Positions 35,702 to 44,493 of a DNA stretch of 64,000 bases are shown piece after piece. Source of the stretch: Rhodococcus aetherivorans (GTDB lineage: Bacteria > Actinomycetota > Actinomycetes > Mycobacteriales > Mycobacteriaceae); the NCBI RefSeq assembly GCF_011058165.1, contig NZ_JAALEG010000015.1, forward strand, positions 1 through 64,000, written 5' to 3'. The notes beneath the pieces are model-generated. The model did no database searches. It was not told the DNA's origin and saw nothing but the letters and a program-made list of their open reading frames with translations. Positions within the stretch are counted from its first letter, which is position 1; each line of letters opens with the position of its first letter. Both the position numbers and the translations under genes were made by a program.

Positions 35702-37063
35702 TTACACCGACACCGGGGCTCGGTCGTCGTCCTGCTTCAGGACGGACGACGACCGGGTACGGGACAGGACGGTTGCTGCGAAACCGAGCAGCGAGACGAC
35801 GCAGACCAGGAGGCTGAGCCACACCGTCGTGTCGTCGAACGCCAAGGCGACTGCGATGACCGGGACGATTGCCGCGCCGAGCGCGTTGCCGGCCTCACGA
35901 CCGAGACCGAGGCCACTGTAGGCGTGCTGCGTGTGGAACAACTCGATGACGTACGCGCCCATCGGACCGAAGATGGCGGCGACTCCGACCCCGTTGCCCA
36001 GTGCCATGACCACCCAGTACAGCAACGGAGGAGTTGCTGCCCCCGACAGGAGTGAAATGCCCACCCACGCGAATACGGCGCTGTAGAGGAAGCCGAACAT
36101 GATCACAGGCTGTCGTCCGACACGATCCGAGAGTGCTCCGAAGAGCGGGATCAGAACGGTATTCGTGAGTTGCGCAGCGATCAGGCCGACCAGTACTTCG
36201 GTTCTACCGAAACCGAGCTGGTTGGTGCCGAAGGTGCCCATGAACACGATGTAGAAGTAGCCGATACCGGTCTGTCCGATGGTCATCACAAGGACGGTCA
36301 GAAGGGCGCGCGGCTGCTGTCGGATCACATCGAGAATGGGACTCTTCGACAGGGCGTCGGATTCCTTGATCTCGCGGAACGCGGGCGTCTCGGGCAGGGC
36401 GCGACGGAGCCACAGGCCGTAGGCGAGGATCACGACGCTGAGCAGGAACGGAATGCGCCAGCCCCACGCGAGGAAGGCCTCTTGGGACATCAGGGCGGAC
36501 ACCAGGAGGAGCGACAAGGTTCCGAGCACGCCACCGAGTGCCGCGCCCATGCCGGGGAGGGAGCCGAGCAACCCACGCTTCTTCTCGGGTGCGAACTCGA
36601 CGGCGACGAGGGCGGCACCGCCGTACTCACCGCTGGCCCCGATACCCTGGAGAATGCGCAGGAAGACCAGCAGAGCCGGTGCAGCCCATCCGATCTGCGC
36701 GTAACTGGGCAGAAGCCCGACGAGGAGGGTTGCCCCTCCCATCAGCAGCATCGTGAAGACCAGGATCTTCTTGCGTCCGATGCGGTCACCGAGGCTGCCG
36801 AGAATCACGCCACCTACCGGGCGGACGAGGAAGCCGACCGCGAACGTGGCGACCGCCTGTAGTGTTCCCAGGAACGGGCTCGAGCCGGTGAAGAACACGC
36901 TGGCGAAGACAATCGACGCCGCCGAGGCGTAGAGGCTGAAGTCGTAGTACTCGAGCAGGGTTCCTACGAAGGCGGCACGGCTTGCGCGTCGTGAGTCCGC
37001 GCGGGAGGGCCCGGAGGTCGTGTTCGGGGGAGGGCCTGCAGCCGCGGTCGTACGTTCGGTCAT
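35702..37063 (-). CDS. MFS transporter, metabolite:H+ symporter (MHS) type
   Basis: 453 residues, 12 membrane spans. GTLLEYYDFSLYASA in TM1 and GSLGDRIGRKK in loop 2-3 are signatures of the MHS family (shikimate, alpha-ketoglutarate, proline/betaine carriers). It probably imports or exports an organic acid of the pathway. Single-gene unit behind regulon site d, transcribed away from the third molybdoenzyme. Confidence 0.87.
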   Translation of the reverse strand: MTERTTAAAGPPPNTTSGPSRADSRRASRAAFVGTLLEYYDFSLYASAASIVFASVFFTGSSPFLGTLQAVATFAVGFLVRPVGGVILGSLGDRIGRKKILVFTMLLMGGATLLVGLLPSYAQIGWAAPALLVFLRILQGIGASGEYGGAALVAVEFAPEKKRGLLGSLPGMGAALGGVLGTLSLLLVSALMSQEAFLAWGWRIPFLLSVVILAYGLWLRRALPETPAFREIKESDALSKSPILDVIRQQPRALLTVLVMTIGQTGIGYFYIVFMGTFGTNQLGFGRTEVLVGLIAAQLTNTVLIPLFGALSDRVGRQPVIMFGFLYSAVFAWVGISLLSGAATPPLLYWVVMALGNGVGVAAIFGPMGAYVIELFHTQHAYSGLGLGREAGNALGAAIVPVIAVALAFDDTTVWLSLLVCVVSLLGFAATVLSRTRSSSVLKQDDDRAPVSV

Positions 37064-37121
37064 GCGAAACCTCGATGTGAGTGATGGGCGATCTGCCCGA
37101 ATGATGCAGTGACGGAAACCA

Positions 37122-37150
37122 CATTAAGCTATAGGCATTAGATTTGTCTA
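37122..37150 (-). promoter_or_regulatory. Regulon promoter/operator, site d
   Basis: The 17-bp repeat AGCTATAGGCATTAGAT (plus-strand reading, 37127-37143) lies in front of the minus-strand MFS gene. On the minus strand TAGACA and TTAATG with a 17-base spacer could be -35 and -10. The site overlaps the last codon of the molybdoenzyme gene. Confidence 0.5.
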
Positions 37151-39289
37151 TCGGGGTCCGTTGTGCCCGCGCCGTGTGACATCGACGTTGATGCCGGTGA
37201 GGTGCGACTGATTGCTGAGGACGTCGTATCCGTCTTTCCCGATGGGGGAGAGTCTGTTCACGTTCGCACCGGGCTGGCGCCGCGCCACCTCGAGGCTGCG
37301 AGCGGAGCTCTGACCCCATCCGTGTGTCATCGCGACTACGCCCGGCTTGAGGGCCTCGTCGTATGCCAGTACCGCGTCGACCGACCCGTAACGGTTGTGG
37401 ACGGTGACGTCGTCACCGGCGACCAGTCCGCGCCGCTCCGCGTCGGCCGGGTTCATCCACAGGGGATTATTCTGGTGCACTCCTTGTTTCAGTACCGGAA
37501 GGTTGTGCAGCCAGCTGTTCGCCATGTACAGGGTGCGGCGTGTGATGAGCTTGAGCTGGTCGGCACTCTCGGTGGACAACTCCTCGAGAATGTCCTCGGC
37601 GGTGCGGTATGCGCGCCGGAAAACTGCCGGGCAGCAGTCGATCAGGCCGTCGTCGTGCTGCACTGCGATGGTGAACACGTGCGACGGGTCCGCCTCGGGC
37701 AACACCGCGGTCTGGCAAGGCATTTCCTTCAGCCGCTCGATACTCAGGCCCGAGTCGCGCATGGCGGCATCCGCGTTGGCGAGGGGGTCGGGATCGGGAC
37801 TGTCGAGCAGCGTCTCCACGCCCATCTCCTGCTGGATTCGTGACAGGATCCACCAGTCGTCGCGCCGGTCGCCCCTCGGCGGTACCACCGCGGGGGTGTA
37901 CTGCACGTAGGGCTCCATCGCGACGCCCATCGTGTTCAGGAAGTTGAGGTCCTCGTGTTCGAGCCAATCCGTGGCGGGGAGAACGTAATCCGCCATCTCG
38001 CCGGTGACCGTGCGGTACAGGTCGATCGTCACGATCAGTTCCAGGTCTTTCAGGGCGCGGCGCAGGCGCTCTTCTCCGCCTACCGACAACAGCGGGTTAC
38101 CGGAGATGACGATCAACGCTCTGATCGGATCATCCCGAGTCTCGATGTACTCCGACAGCATTGCTGCGGGCAGATCCCCACTGACAGTGCGGACCTCGCC
38201 CACGCTGTTATGGAAGAACGGATTCTCGCGCTTGCGCTTCGAATTCTGCACGACGTCGGTCATGCCGCGGGAGTAGATGTTGCCGCCTCGGCGGCCGAGG
38301 TTGCCGGTGAAGAGACTGATCATGTTGAGCATCCAGTACGCCAGCGTGCCCTGGCGTCCCTGGTTCACGCCGGTCGCCATGTAGATGCTGGCGGTGGGGG
38401 CGGTGCAGAAGTCCTCGGCGACCTTCCTGATGACGTCGGCCTCGATGCCGGTCGCCGCCGTTACTCGCTCGACGGGATACGCCCGGAGGAAATCGAGCAG
38501 CCCGTCGATGTTGCGTGCATGCTTCTCCACCGCGGTGCGGTCGTACCCGATCCGGAACACGATCTCGTGCAGGATCGCCGCGAGGAAGTAGAAGTCGGAA
38601 TCGGGTTTGATCAGCAGCACGTCACCGGTGTCCGGTCCCGACGACTCGATCCGCCGCGGGTTGACGAACAGGACGGTCCCTCCGCGCTGCTTGACCGCCT
38701 TGATCTTGGCCATCGGGTTCGAGATGTGCATGAGGGTCATGTGCGAGACGAGGGGGTTGCTGCCGAGACACAGGAAATAGTCGGTGTGCAGCAGATCCGG
38801 GATCGGATGCGCCATCGACGCCCCGTAGATCGCCTCGCTTGCAGCGTATTTTGCAGAGGTATCCTGGGTGCCGGCGCTGAAACGCATCCTGGTGTCGAAA
38901 CCACGCGCGAGTGCCGCCGCGTTGGCGTAGTAGGTGCCGTTGAACGCCGACGGGTTGCCTTGGTAGACGGCGAGCGCGTTGCGCCCGTACCGCCGGCGGA
39001 TGTCCCCGAGCTTGTCGGCGATCTCGCGTACCGCATCGTCCCAGTCGATCGGTACGAAGTCGCCGACCTCCTCGTGGCGAGGATTCGTGCGCTTGAGCGG
39101 GCGGTCGAGGCGGTTCGGATCGTCGTGGACCTGGAGGAAGTGCACACCCTTGTGGCAGGCGAATCCCTGGTGGATCGGGTGATCCTTGTCCGGCTGCAGT
39201 GAGACTACCTGGTCGTCCCGGACGTCTGCGACGAGACCGCACCCCGGTTCGCAGATGCGGCAGAACGTGTGGACCCGGCGCGTCGTCAC
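37148..39289 (-). CDS. Molybdopterin oxidoreductase (DMSO-reductase family), copy 3
   Basis: 713 residues, GTG start overlapping the SDR stop (GTGA). [4Fe-4S] ligands Cys10, Cys13, Cys17 and Cys45 (CRICEPGC, CHKG). CLGSNPLVSHMT and FVNPRRIESSG bind the cofactor, with a C-terminal MTHGWGQSSARS. The segment at the metal ligand is GTQDTSAKYA, with aspartate instead of Cys/Sec. It lacks a Tat signal and membrane or electron-transfer subunits. It is a third, more distant relative of the 26-30 kb pair, in its own operon with an SDR. Confidence 0.86.
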   Translation of the reverse strand: MTTRRVHTFCRICEPGCGLVADVRDDQVVSLQPDKDHPIHQGFACHKGVHFLQVHDDPNRLDRPLKRTNPRHEEVGDFVPIDWDDAVREIADKLGDIRRRYGRNALAVYQGNPSAFNGTYYANAAALARGFDTRMRFSAGTQDTSAKYAASEAIYGASMAHPIPDLLHTDYFLCLGSNPLVSHMTLMHISNPMAKIKAVKQRGGTVLFVNPRRIESSGPDTGDVLLIKPDSDFYFLAAILHEIVFRIGYDRTAVEKHARNIDGLLDFLRAYPVERVTAATGIEADVIRKVAEDFCTAPTASIYMATGVNQGRQGTLAYWMLNMISLFTGNLGRRGGNIYSRGMTDVVQNSKRKRENPFFHNSVGEVRTVSGDLPAAMLSEYIETRDDPIRALIVISGNPLLSVGGEERLRRALKDLELIVTIDLYRTVTGEMADYVLPATDWLEHEDLNFLNTMGVAMEPYVQYTPAVVPPRGDRRDDWWILSRIQQEMGVETLLDSPDPDPLANADAAMRDSGLSIERLKEMPCQTAVLPEADPSHVFTIAVQHDDGLIDCCPAVFRRAYRTAEDILEELSTESADQLKLITRRTLYMANSWLHNLPVLKQGVHQNNPLWMNPADAERRGLVAGDDVTVHNRYGSVDAVLAYDEALKPGVVAMTHGWGQSSARSLEVARRQPGANVNRLSPIGKDGYDVLSNQSHLTGINVDVTRRGHNGPR

Positions 39290-40164
39290 CTGGTCAACCG
39301 CCCACGGCGGCTGCGCAAGTCGATGCCGCCCACGGCGGCTGCGCGAGTCGATGCCGCCTGCGCCTCGTCCCGATAGTTGGACGGCCACTTCTTGCCCAGG
39401 GTCAGTCCCCCGTCGACTCCGAGGGCCTGGCCCGTGACGAACTCGGAGTCGTCCGAGGCGAGGAACGCCGCGGCGTGCGCAAGGTCCTCGGGTTCGCCGG
39501 CTCGCGGGATGGGCTGGAACGTCGTCAGGCTGCCCCGTACGGCGTCGACGCTGCGGTCGAGTGCTTCGTCCTCGAGTCCCGCACCGTGGCCTACGATGCG
39601 GGTGGCGACTCCTCCGGGGACCAGTGCATTGACGCGGATCCGGAATTCGGCCAGCTCCACGGCCGCGGTCCGGGTCAGTTGGAGCACGGCGGCCTTCGCG
39701 GCGCTGTAGGGATGCGGTCCGAATCCGGTGCGCACGCCCGCGACGCTCGAGACGTTGACGATGCTGCCGGAGCCCTGGTCGCGCATCACGCGCGCGGCAT
39801 GCTTGGTTCCGAGGAACACGCTGCGTGCGAGCACGGCGAACCCGTCTTCCCATTCCTCGAGGGAGGTGTCCCCGAGGAATGTCCAGGCACCGACGCGGCC
39901 CGCGTTGTTGACCATGCAGTCGAGCCGTCCGAACCGGTCGACCGCCAGCGCGATGGCGGCCTCGACCTCGGATTCGGTGCGTACATCGGTGTGCAGGTAG
40001 GCACCGCGGGGACCGAGGGCGGCAGCAACGGTCTCCCCGCGAGCGTCGTCGATATCCGCGACGATCACACGCGCCCCGCGCTCGACGAACACGTGAGCAG
40101 TGGCTGCGCCGATTCCGCTCGCGGCTCCCGTCACCACGGCAACCTTGCCGTCGAGGTTCGTCAT
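39286..40164 (-). CDS. Short-chain dehydrogenase with altered C-terminus
   Basis: 292 residues. TGAASGIGAATA, acidic VIVADID (NAD), NNAGRVG, catalytic SS plus Y-x3-K in YSAAKAA, and VTGQALGVDGGLT. The true SDR core ends near residue 258; the last 34 residues are non-homologous and are partly made by a 28-bp tandem duplication that shifts the frame. Start at 40164 with GGAG upstream. Its stop overlaps the molybdoenzyme start, so both are coupled under site e. Confidence 0.83.
   Translation of the reverse strand: MTNLDGKVAVVTGAASGIGAATAHVFVERGARVIVADIDDARGETVAAALGPRGAYLHTDVRTESEVEAAIALAVDRFGRLDCMVNNAGRVGAWTFLGDTSLEEWEDGFAVLARSVFLGTKHAARVMRDQGSGSIVNVSSVAGVRTGFGPHPYSAAKAAVLQLTRTAAVELAEFRIRVNALVPGGVATRIVGHGAGLEDEALDRSVDAVRGSLTTFQPIPRAGEPEDLAHAAAFLASDDSEFVTGQALGVDGGLTLGKKWPSNYRDEAQAASTRAAAVGGIDLRSRRGRLTR
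39301..39356. repeat. 28-bp tandem duplication in the SDR 3' end
   Basis: Two copies (39301-39328 and 39329-39356) of a 28-base unit beginning CCCACGGCGGCTGCGC differ at one base. Since 28 is not a multiple of three, the second copy is read in another frame. Confidence 0.75.
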
Positions 40165-40205
40165 GGTGGACTCCTTCGGTTGTGCTCGCCGGTTCCTCGA
40201 GCTTT

Positions 40206-40235
40206 AATCTAAAGACATTAGTCTTCTTCTGTCGA
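40206..40235. promoter_or_regulatory. Divergent regulon operator, site e
   Basis: ATCTAAAGACATTAGTC at 40207-40223 is the most symmetric copy of the repeat. Minus strand: TCGACA (40235-40230), 18 bases, TAGATT (40211-40206) towards the SDR/molybdoenzyme operon. Plus strand: TAGTCT (40219-40224) is a possible -10 towards the ECH operon. Confidence 0.6.
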
Positions 40236-40260
40236 ATCCTTCGTCCCTGGGGAGAGCCAT

Positions 40261-41076
40261 ATGTCCGATGCGACACCGATCCTGACCGAGCGGCCGCGGC
40301 CGGGCATTCTCCTGATTCGCCTCAATCGCCCGGACGAGCTCAATGCCATGAACGTCGACCTCATCGACGCGCTGCACGAGGTGCTCGCCGAGGTGCGGGA
40401 CGATTCGACCACCCGCGCGATTGTGCTCACCGGTGAAGGACGTGCCTTCTGCGCAGGTCTGGATCTGCGCGGATACGGAATCCCGCAGGGTGCGACCGAG
40501 GGGGAGGGTCGCGCGCAACTCGGACTGCGGGTGCAGAAGCACATCGCGGGTCTCGTCGATGCATTCCGCGGTGCGCGGCCACCGATCATCGCGGCCGTCA
40601 ACGGGGCCGCGGCGGGCGGCGGAATGTCGCTCGCCCTCATGTCCGACATACGCATCGTGTCCGAATCCGCGGTGTTCCATGCCGCGTTCATTCGCCGCGG
40701 CCTGTCCAACTGCGACATCGGAATGAGCTGGCTCCTGCCCCGCATGATCGGCTTCTCCCGGGCTGCGCAGATCATGCTCACCGGCAGGTCCGTCGACGCC
40801 GCCGAAGCCGAACGGATCGGGCTCGTCTCGTCCGTCGAACCCGCCGACAAGCTGCTCGACGTCGCGCTGGACACCGCCGGGGCCATCGCGCAGAACAGCC
40901 CGTTCGGCGTCTGGATGACCAAGGAAGTGATGTGGTCGAACCTGGAGGCGCCCAGCATGCGCGCTGCAATCGACCTCGAGAACCGTACGCAGATCCTCAG
41001 CTCGTTGACGCGCGATCACAAGGAAGCCGTCGTCTCGTTCCTCGAGAAGCGGCCGCCGGCGTTCCAGAATCACTGA
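40261..41076 (+). CDS. Enoyl-CoA hydratase/isomerase family protein
   Basis: 271 residues, crotonase fold. FCAGLDLRGYG and AAVNGAAAGGGMSLAL form the oxyanion hole. The region FIRRGLSNCDIGMSW carries aspartate where hydratases have the second acid, as in several EchA/PaaG-like proteins. It acts on an unsaturated CoA ester. First gene of a three-gene operon with an F420-type oxidoreductase and a thiolase-fold protein. Confidence 0.84.
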   Translation: MSDATPILTERPRPGILLIRLNRPDELNAMNVDLIDALHEVLAEVRDDSTTRAIVLTGEGRAFCAGLDLRGYGIPQGATEGEGRAQLGLRVQKHIAGLVDAFRGARPPIIAAVNGAAAGGGMSLALMSDIRIVSESAVFHAAFIRRGLSNCDIGMSWLLPRMIGFSRAAQIMLTGRSVDAAEAERIGLVSSVEPADKLLDVALDTAGAIAQNSPFGVWMTKEVMWSNLEAPSMRAAIDLENRTQILSSLTRDHKEAVVSFLEKRPPAFQNH

Positions 41077-41124
41077 CCGGCACCGATTGATTCGACGACA
41101 CACCGAAGAGGCAGTGAAAGCAGC

Positions 41125-42162
41125 ATGAGAGTTGGAATCGCCGCAGGGTATTGGGGTTCGGGCCCGCCGCGCAATGTCGAACGGATGCTCGCCGAGGCCG
41201 AAGCGCTCGGGGTCGACAGCTTCTGGACCGCCGAGACCTACGGGTCCGACGCGCTGACACCTCTCGCGTGGTGGGGTGCGCAGACGTCGAGGATCAAGCT
41301 GGGGACGTCGGTGTGCCAGATGTCGGCGCGCACACCGACGGCGCTGGCGATGGCCGCGCAGACCCTCGATCACCTCAGCGGTGGTCGCGTGATCATCGGC
41401 ATCGGCGCGTCCGGGCCGCAGGTCGTCGAGGGCTGGTACGGGCAGCCCTACCCGCGACCTCTCGAACGCACCCGCGAGTACATCGAGATCATGCGGCAGG
41501 TGTGGGCGCGTGAGGAGCCGGTGACCTACTCGGGACGGCACTACCAGCTGCCGCTCCAGGGCGGCTCCGGACTGGGGAAGCCGCTCAAGTCGATCGTCCA
41601 CCCCCTGCGTGACGACGTCCCCGTCTACATGGGCGCCGAGGGCCCGAAGAACGTGGCGCTCGCCGCCGAGATCGCCGACGGCTGGACGCCGCTGTGGTTC
41701 TCGCCCAAGAGCGACGAGTTCTACCGCACGGCACTCGCCGAAGGCTTTTCGCGTGAGGGAGCGCGCCGCACCGCCGATGACTTCGAGGTTGCGAACGTGT
41801 GCTGGCTCCTCGAGAACGACGACGTGGAGAAGGCCGCCGCCCGGCTCAAGCCGACGGTCGCGCTCTACGCCGGCGGTATGGGGGCCAAGGGTGCCAACTT
41901 CCACAACGACGTGTTCGCCCGCATGGGGTGGGGCGAGGTGTGCGCCGAGATCCAGGAGCTGTACCTGAGCGGGCGGCCCGAGCTCGCCGCACAGGCCGTG
42001 CCCACCGAGATGGTCGAGGACGTCGCCCTGGTCGGTCCCGCGGACAAGATCATCGAAGAGATCGAAACCAAGTGGAAGTCCACGTGCCTGACCACCCTCA
42101 TCCTCGGTGGGTGGCCGAAGCCGGAGAACCGCGCGCGCATTCTGGAGGCAGTGCAGTCGTGA
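41125..42162 (+). CDS. LLM-class F420-dependent oxidoreductase
   Basis: 345 residues of the luciferase-like TIM barrel. FWTAETYGSDALTPLAWW, the conserved IGASGPQVVEGWYG and YMGAEGPKNVALAAEIADGW match the F420-dependent subgroup of mycobacteria (Rv3520c type, which in M. tuberculosis also neighbours DUF35 and lipid-transfer thiolase genes). It probably reduces or oxidises a CoA-linked intermediate using F420. Its last bases overlap the next GTG (GTGA). Confidence 0.82.
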   Translation: MRVGIAAGYWGSGPPRNVERMLAEAEALGVDSFWTAETYGSDALTPLAWWGAQTSRIKLGTSVCQMSARTPTALAMAAQTLDHLSGGRVIIGIGASGPQVVEGWYGQPYPRPLERTREYIEIMRQVWAREEPVTYSGRHYQLPLQGGSGLGKPLKSIVHPLRDDVPVYMGAEGPKNVALAAEIADGWTPLWFSPKSDEFYRTALAEGFSREGARRTADDFEVANVCWLLENDDVEKAAARLKPTVALYAGGMGAKGANFHNDVFARMGWGEVCAEIQELYLSGRPELAAQAVPTEMVEDVALVGPADKIIEEIETKWKSTCLTTLILGGWPKPENRARILEAVQS

Positions 42163-43646
42163 CCCTCGATCCGAGAACCCCGATCCTGGTCGGCACCGGC
42201 CAGGTCGACGAACGCGGCGGCGGCGTGGAGCCCGTCGATCTCATGGCCCGCGCGGCGCGCGAGGCCGCTGCCGATGCCGGGTCCGCGCGCCTGCTCGAAC
42301 TGGTCGACTCCGTCCGCGTGGTCGGGCTCCTGTCCTGGCGTTACCGCGACCCGGGCGCACTCGTCGGCGAGCGCATCGGCGCGACCGTACGGCACACCGG
42401 TTACTCCGGAAACGGTGGGAGTACGCCGCAGGTGCTGGTCAACGGTGCCGCCGAGGACATCGCCGCTGGCCGCGCCGACGTCGTGCTCATCGGTGGCGCC
42501 GAATCCTGGCGGACCCGCATGAAGCTGCGGGCGCAGAAGCAGCGACCCGAGTGGAGCGTGCAGGACGAGTCGGTGCCCGCCGCCGAGATCATGGTCACCG
42601 ATGTGCCGATGGCGGACGAGAGCGAACGCCGGATCGGTCTGGACCGGCCCTCGTACGTCTATCCGCTGTTCGAGCAGGCGCTGCGGGTCTCGGCGGGACG
42701 CTCCCTCGAGGAGCACCGCGAGTTCATCGGGGGCCTGTGGTCGCGGTTCAGCAAGATCGCGGCAACGAACCCGAATGCGTGGGTGCAACGGGAGTACACC
42801 GCGGCGGAGATCGCGACACCGTCGCCCGAGAACCGGATGATCTCCACGCCCTACACCAAGCTGCTGAACTCGAACAACATGGTCGATCAGGGCGCGGTGC
42901 TGCTGATGTGCTCGGTCGAGACGGCCGCCCGGCTCGGTATCCCGCGGGAGAACTGGGTCTTTCCGCAGTCCGGCACCGAATCGCACGATACGTATGCGAT
43001 CGCCGAACGGGGTGCCCTCGACGGGTCACCGGCGATTCGCATTGCGGGGGCGCGGGCTCTCGAGCTCGCGGGTATCGGGCTGGACGATGTCGCGCACGTC
43101 GATGTGTACTCGTGTTTTCCGTCGGCGGTACAGGTTGCGGCGAACGAGCTGGGGTTGGCGCTGGATGATCCGGGTCGGCCGCTGACCGTGACCGGTGGTC
43201 TGACGTTCGGGGGTGGCCCGTGGAACAACTACGTGAGCCATTCGATCGCGACCATGGCGAAACGGGTGCGTGAGTCCCCGGGTTCGTACGGTCTGGTGAC
43301 CGCCAACAGCGGCTATCTCACGAAGCACGCCATGGGCGTGTACCGGACGGAACCTCCCGCCGGAGGATTCCGGCGGCTGGACGTGCAGGCCGAGGTGGCG
43401 GGGCAGCCCACGACCGCCGCGCTCATGTCCTACGCGGGCACGGCGTCGGCGGAGTCGTGGACCGTGGTGTACGGCCGCGACGGTTCGCCGGAGCGTGGTT
43501 TCCTCGCGGCACGCACTGCCGCAGGGGAGCGAACCCTCGCGGCGACCACGGACGCCGAGGATCTCGCGCGCCTCACGGAGGGCGATGTTGCAGGTCAGCA
43601 CGTTTCGATCACGGAGGACGGGCAGTTCCACTTCGCGCGACGTTGA
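42159..43646 (+). CDS. Thiolase-fold protein, acetyl-CoA-acetyltransferase-like
   Basis: 495 residues. Thiolase-like halves are visible: GNGGSTPQVLVNGAAEDIAAGRADVVLIGGAE-type (in parts) and DVYSCFPSAVQVAANELG, then GGLTFGGGPWNNYVS. The nucleophilic cysteine is not at its usual place (GYSGNGGS) and the GHP histidine motif is replaced. The C-terminal 90 residues are an extra domain. It may catalyse a non-thiolytic C-C cleavage or bind acyl-CoA. Coupled to the F420 enzyme by a GTGA overlap. Confidence 0.78.
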   Translation: MTLDPRTPILVGTGQVDERGGGVEPVDLMARAAREAAADAGSARLLELVDSVRVVGLLSWRYRDPGALVGERIGATVRHTGYSGNGGSTPQVLVNGAAEDIAAGRADVVLIGGAESWRTRMKLRAQKQRPEWSVQDESVPAAEIMVTDVPMADESERRIGLDRPSYVYPLFEQALRVSAGRSLEEHREFIGGLWSRFSKIAATNPNAWVQREYTAAEIATPSPENRMISTPYTKLLNSNNMVDQGAVLLMCSVETAARLGIPRENWVFPQSGTESHDTYAIAERGALDGSPAIRIAGARALELAGIGLDDVAHVDVYSCFPSAVQVAANELGLALDDPGRPLTVTGGLTFGGGPWNNYVSHSIATMAKRVRESPGSYGLVTANSGYLTKHAMGVYRTEPPAGGFRRLDVQAEVAGQPTTAALMSYAGTASAESWTVVYGRDGSPERGFLAARTAAGERTLAATTDAEDLARLTEGDVAGQHVSITEDGQFHFARR

Positions 43647-43671
43647 CGGCATTTATCTAACGACATAAGGT
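43643..43671 (+). promoter_or_regulatory. Regulon promoter/operator, site f
   Basis: -35 TTGACG (43643-43648), 17-base spacer, -10 TAAGGT (43666-43671), repeat ATCTAACGACATAAGGT at 43655-43671. The -35 box overlaps the previous stop codon. It starts the SnoaL/DUF35/thiolase operon. Confidence 0.65.
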
Positions 43672-43723
43672 TATTGCACTGACGGACACGACAGGCTCGT
43701 GTCACGAATCGAGGAGTTCACAG

Positions 43724-44041
43724 ATGTCTGTCGAAGACTTTCGTGCACTGTACGAACAGCATGTCGGCTACGTTGTCGCCGGAAACATGAAGGCCGCTCT
43801 CGCCGACATGGTGCGAGAGAACATTCCGCAGGTCTTCGACGGAATCGACACCCCCCGCGAGGCCACGAAAGGCTTCGAGATCAAGGACGTGCGCGCCGAG
43901 GGCGACCGGATGGTGGGCGAGACCGTCTACGACATGGGCGACCGTTCGATCGGGCTGCGCTCCATCTGGGAGCTCCACGACGGACGCTGGCTCGCGGCGA
44001 AGCTCGAGAACTTCCCCGCCGGAACGGAGACGAACGCATGA
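43724..44041 (+). CDS. SnoaL/NTF2-like small protein
   Basis: 105 residues with the alpha+beta cone pattern of the NTF2 superfamily: an N-terminal helix pair, then four strands ending in LRSIWELHDGRWLAAKLENFP. Such proteins act as isomerases, hydratases or small-ligand binders. First gene of an operon, coupled by ATGA to the DUF35 gene. It may help position or isomerise the substrate of the thiolase-fold enzyme (inference). Confidence 0.7.
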   Translation: MSVEDFRALYEQHVGYVVAGNMKAALADMVRENIPQVFDGIDTPREATKGFEIKDVRAEGDRMVGETVYDMGDRSIGLRSIWELHDGRWLAAKLENFPAGTETNA

Positions 44042-44493
44042 CCGCAACAGAACTCGCGACCGAACCGTGGGGACCCGCGCCGGACGGACTCGATCAGCCG
44101 TACTGGGACGGTCTCCTTGCCGGTGAGCTGCGCCTTCAGCGCTGCAGCGATTGCCGCACGTGGATCTGGGGGCCGCAGGCCATTTGCGGTCACTGCCACA
44201 GCTTCGACCTCGGATGGGAAACCGTCGAGCCGGCCGGCACCGTCTACAGCTGGAATCGCAGCTGGTACCCGTACATGGACGAATATGCCGAGCGGTTGCC
44301 GTACGTGACGGTGCTCGTCGAACTGCCGCACGCCGGTGGCCGACGGGTGCTGGGCATTCTCGCCGACGACATCGACGCGAACCCCGAGATCGGCGACCGG
44401 GTCGTCGGAGTCTTCGAGCGGACCGAGGGCGCCGCCTGGCCGTTGCTGCGCTGGCGCCGGGCCGATTCGATCGTAGAGGGAGAAATGCGATGA
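44038..44493 (+). CDS. DUF35 zinc-ribbon/OB-fold protein, copy A
   Basis: 151 residues. N-terminal helix with LDQPYWDGLLAGELRLQRC, a four-cysteine zinc ribbon (C-x2-C-x10-C-x2-C), and an OB-fold domain with PYVTVLVELPHAGGRRV. Proteins of this kind pair with thiolase-like lipid-transfer enzymes; in cholesterol side-chain loss the DUF35 domain of ChsH2 is needed by the aldolase Ltp2. It overlaps the thiolase-fold gene by ATGA, which fits a complex. Confidence 0.88.
   Translation: MTATELATEPWGPAPDGLDQPYWDGLLAGELRLQRCSDCRTWIWGPQAICGHCHSFDLGWETVEPAGTVYSWNRSWYPYMDEYAERLPYVTVLVELPHAGGRRVLGILADDIDANPEIGDRVVGVFERTEGAAWPLLRWRRADSIVEGEMR

Noticed and set aside
39290-40276. N-terminal extension of the third molybdoenzyme to 1042 residues
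   Set aside because: The extra part is the out-of-frame shadow of the SDR gene. The Fe-S motif and a GTGA overlap place the start at 39289.
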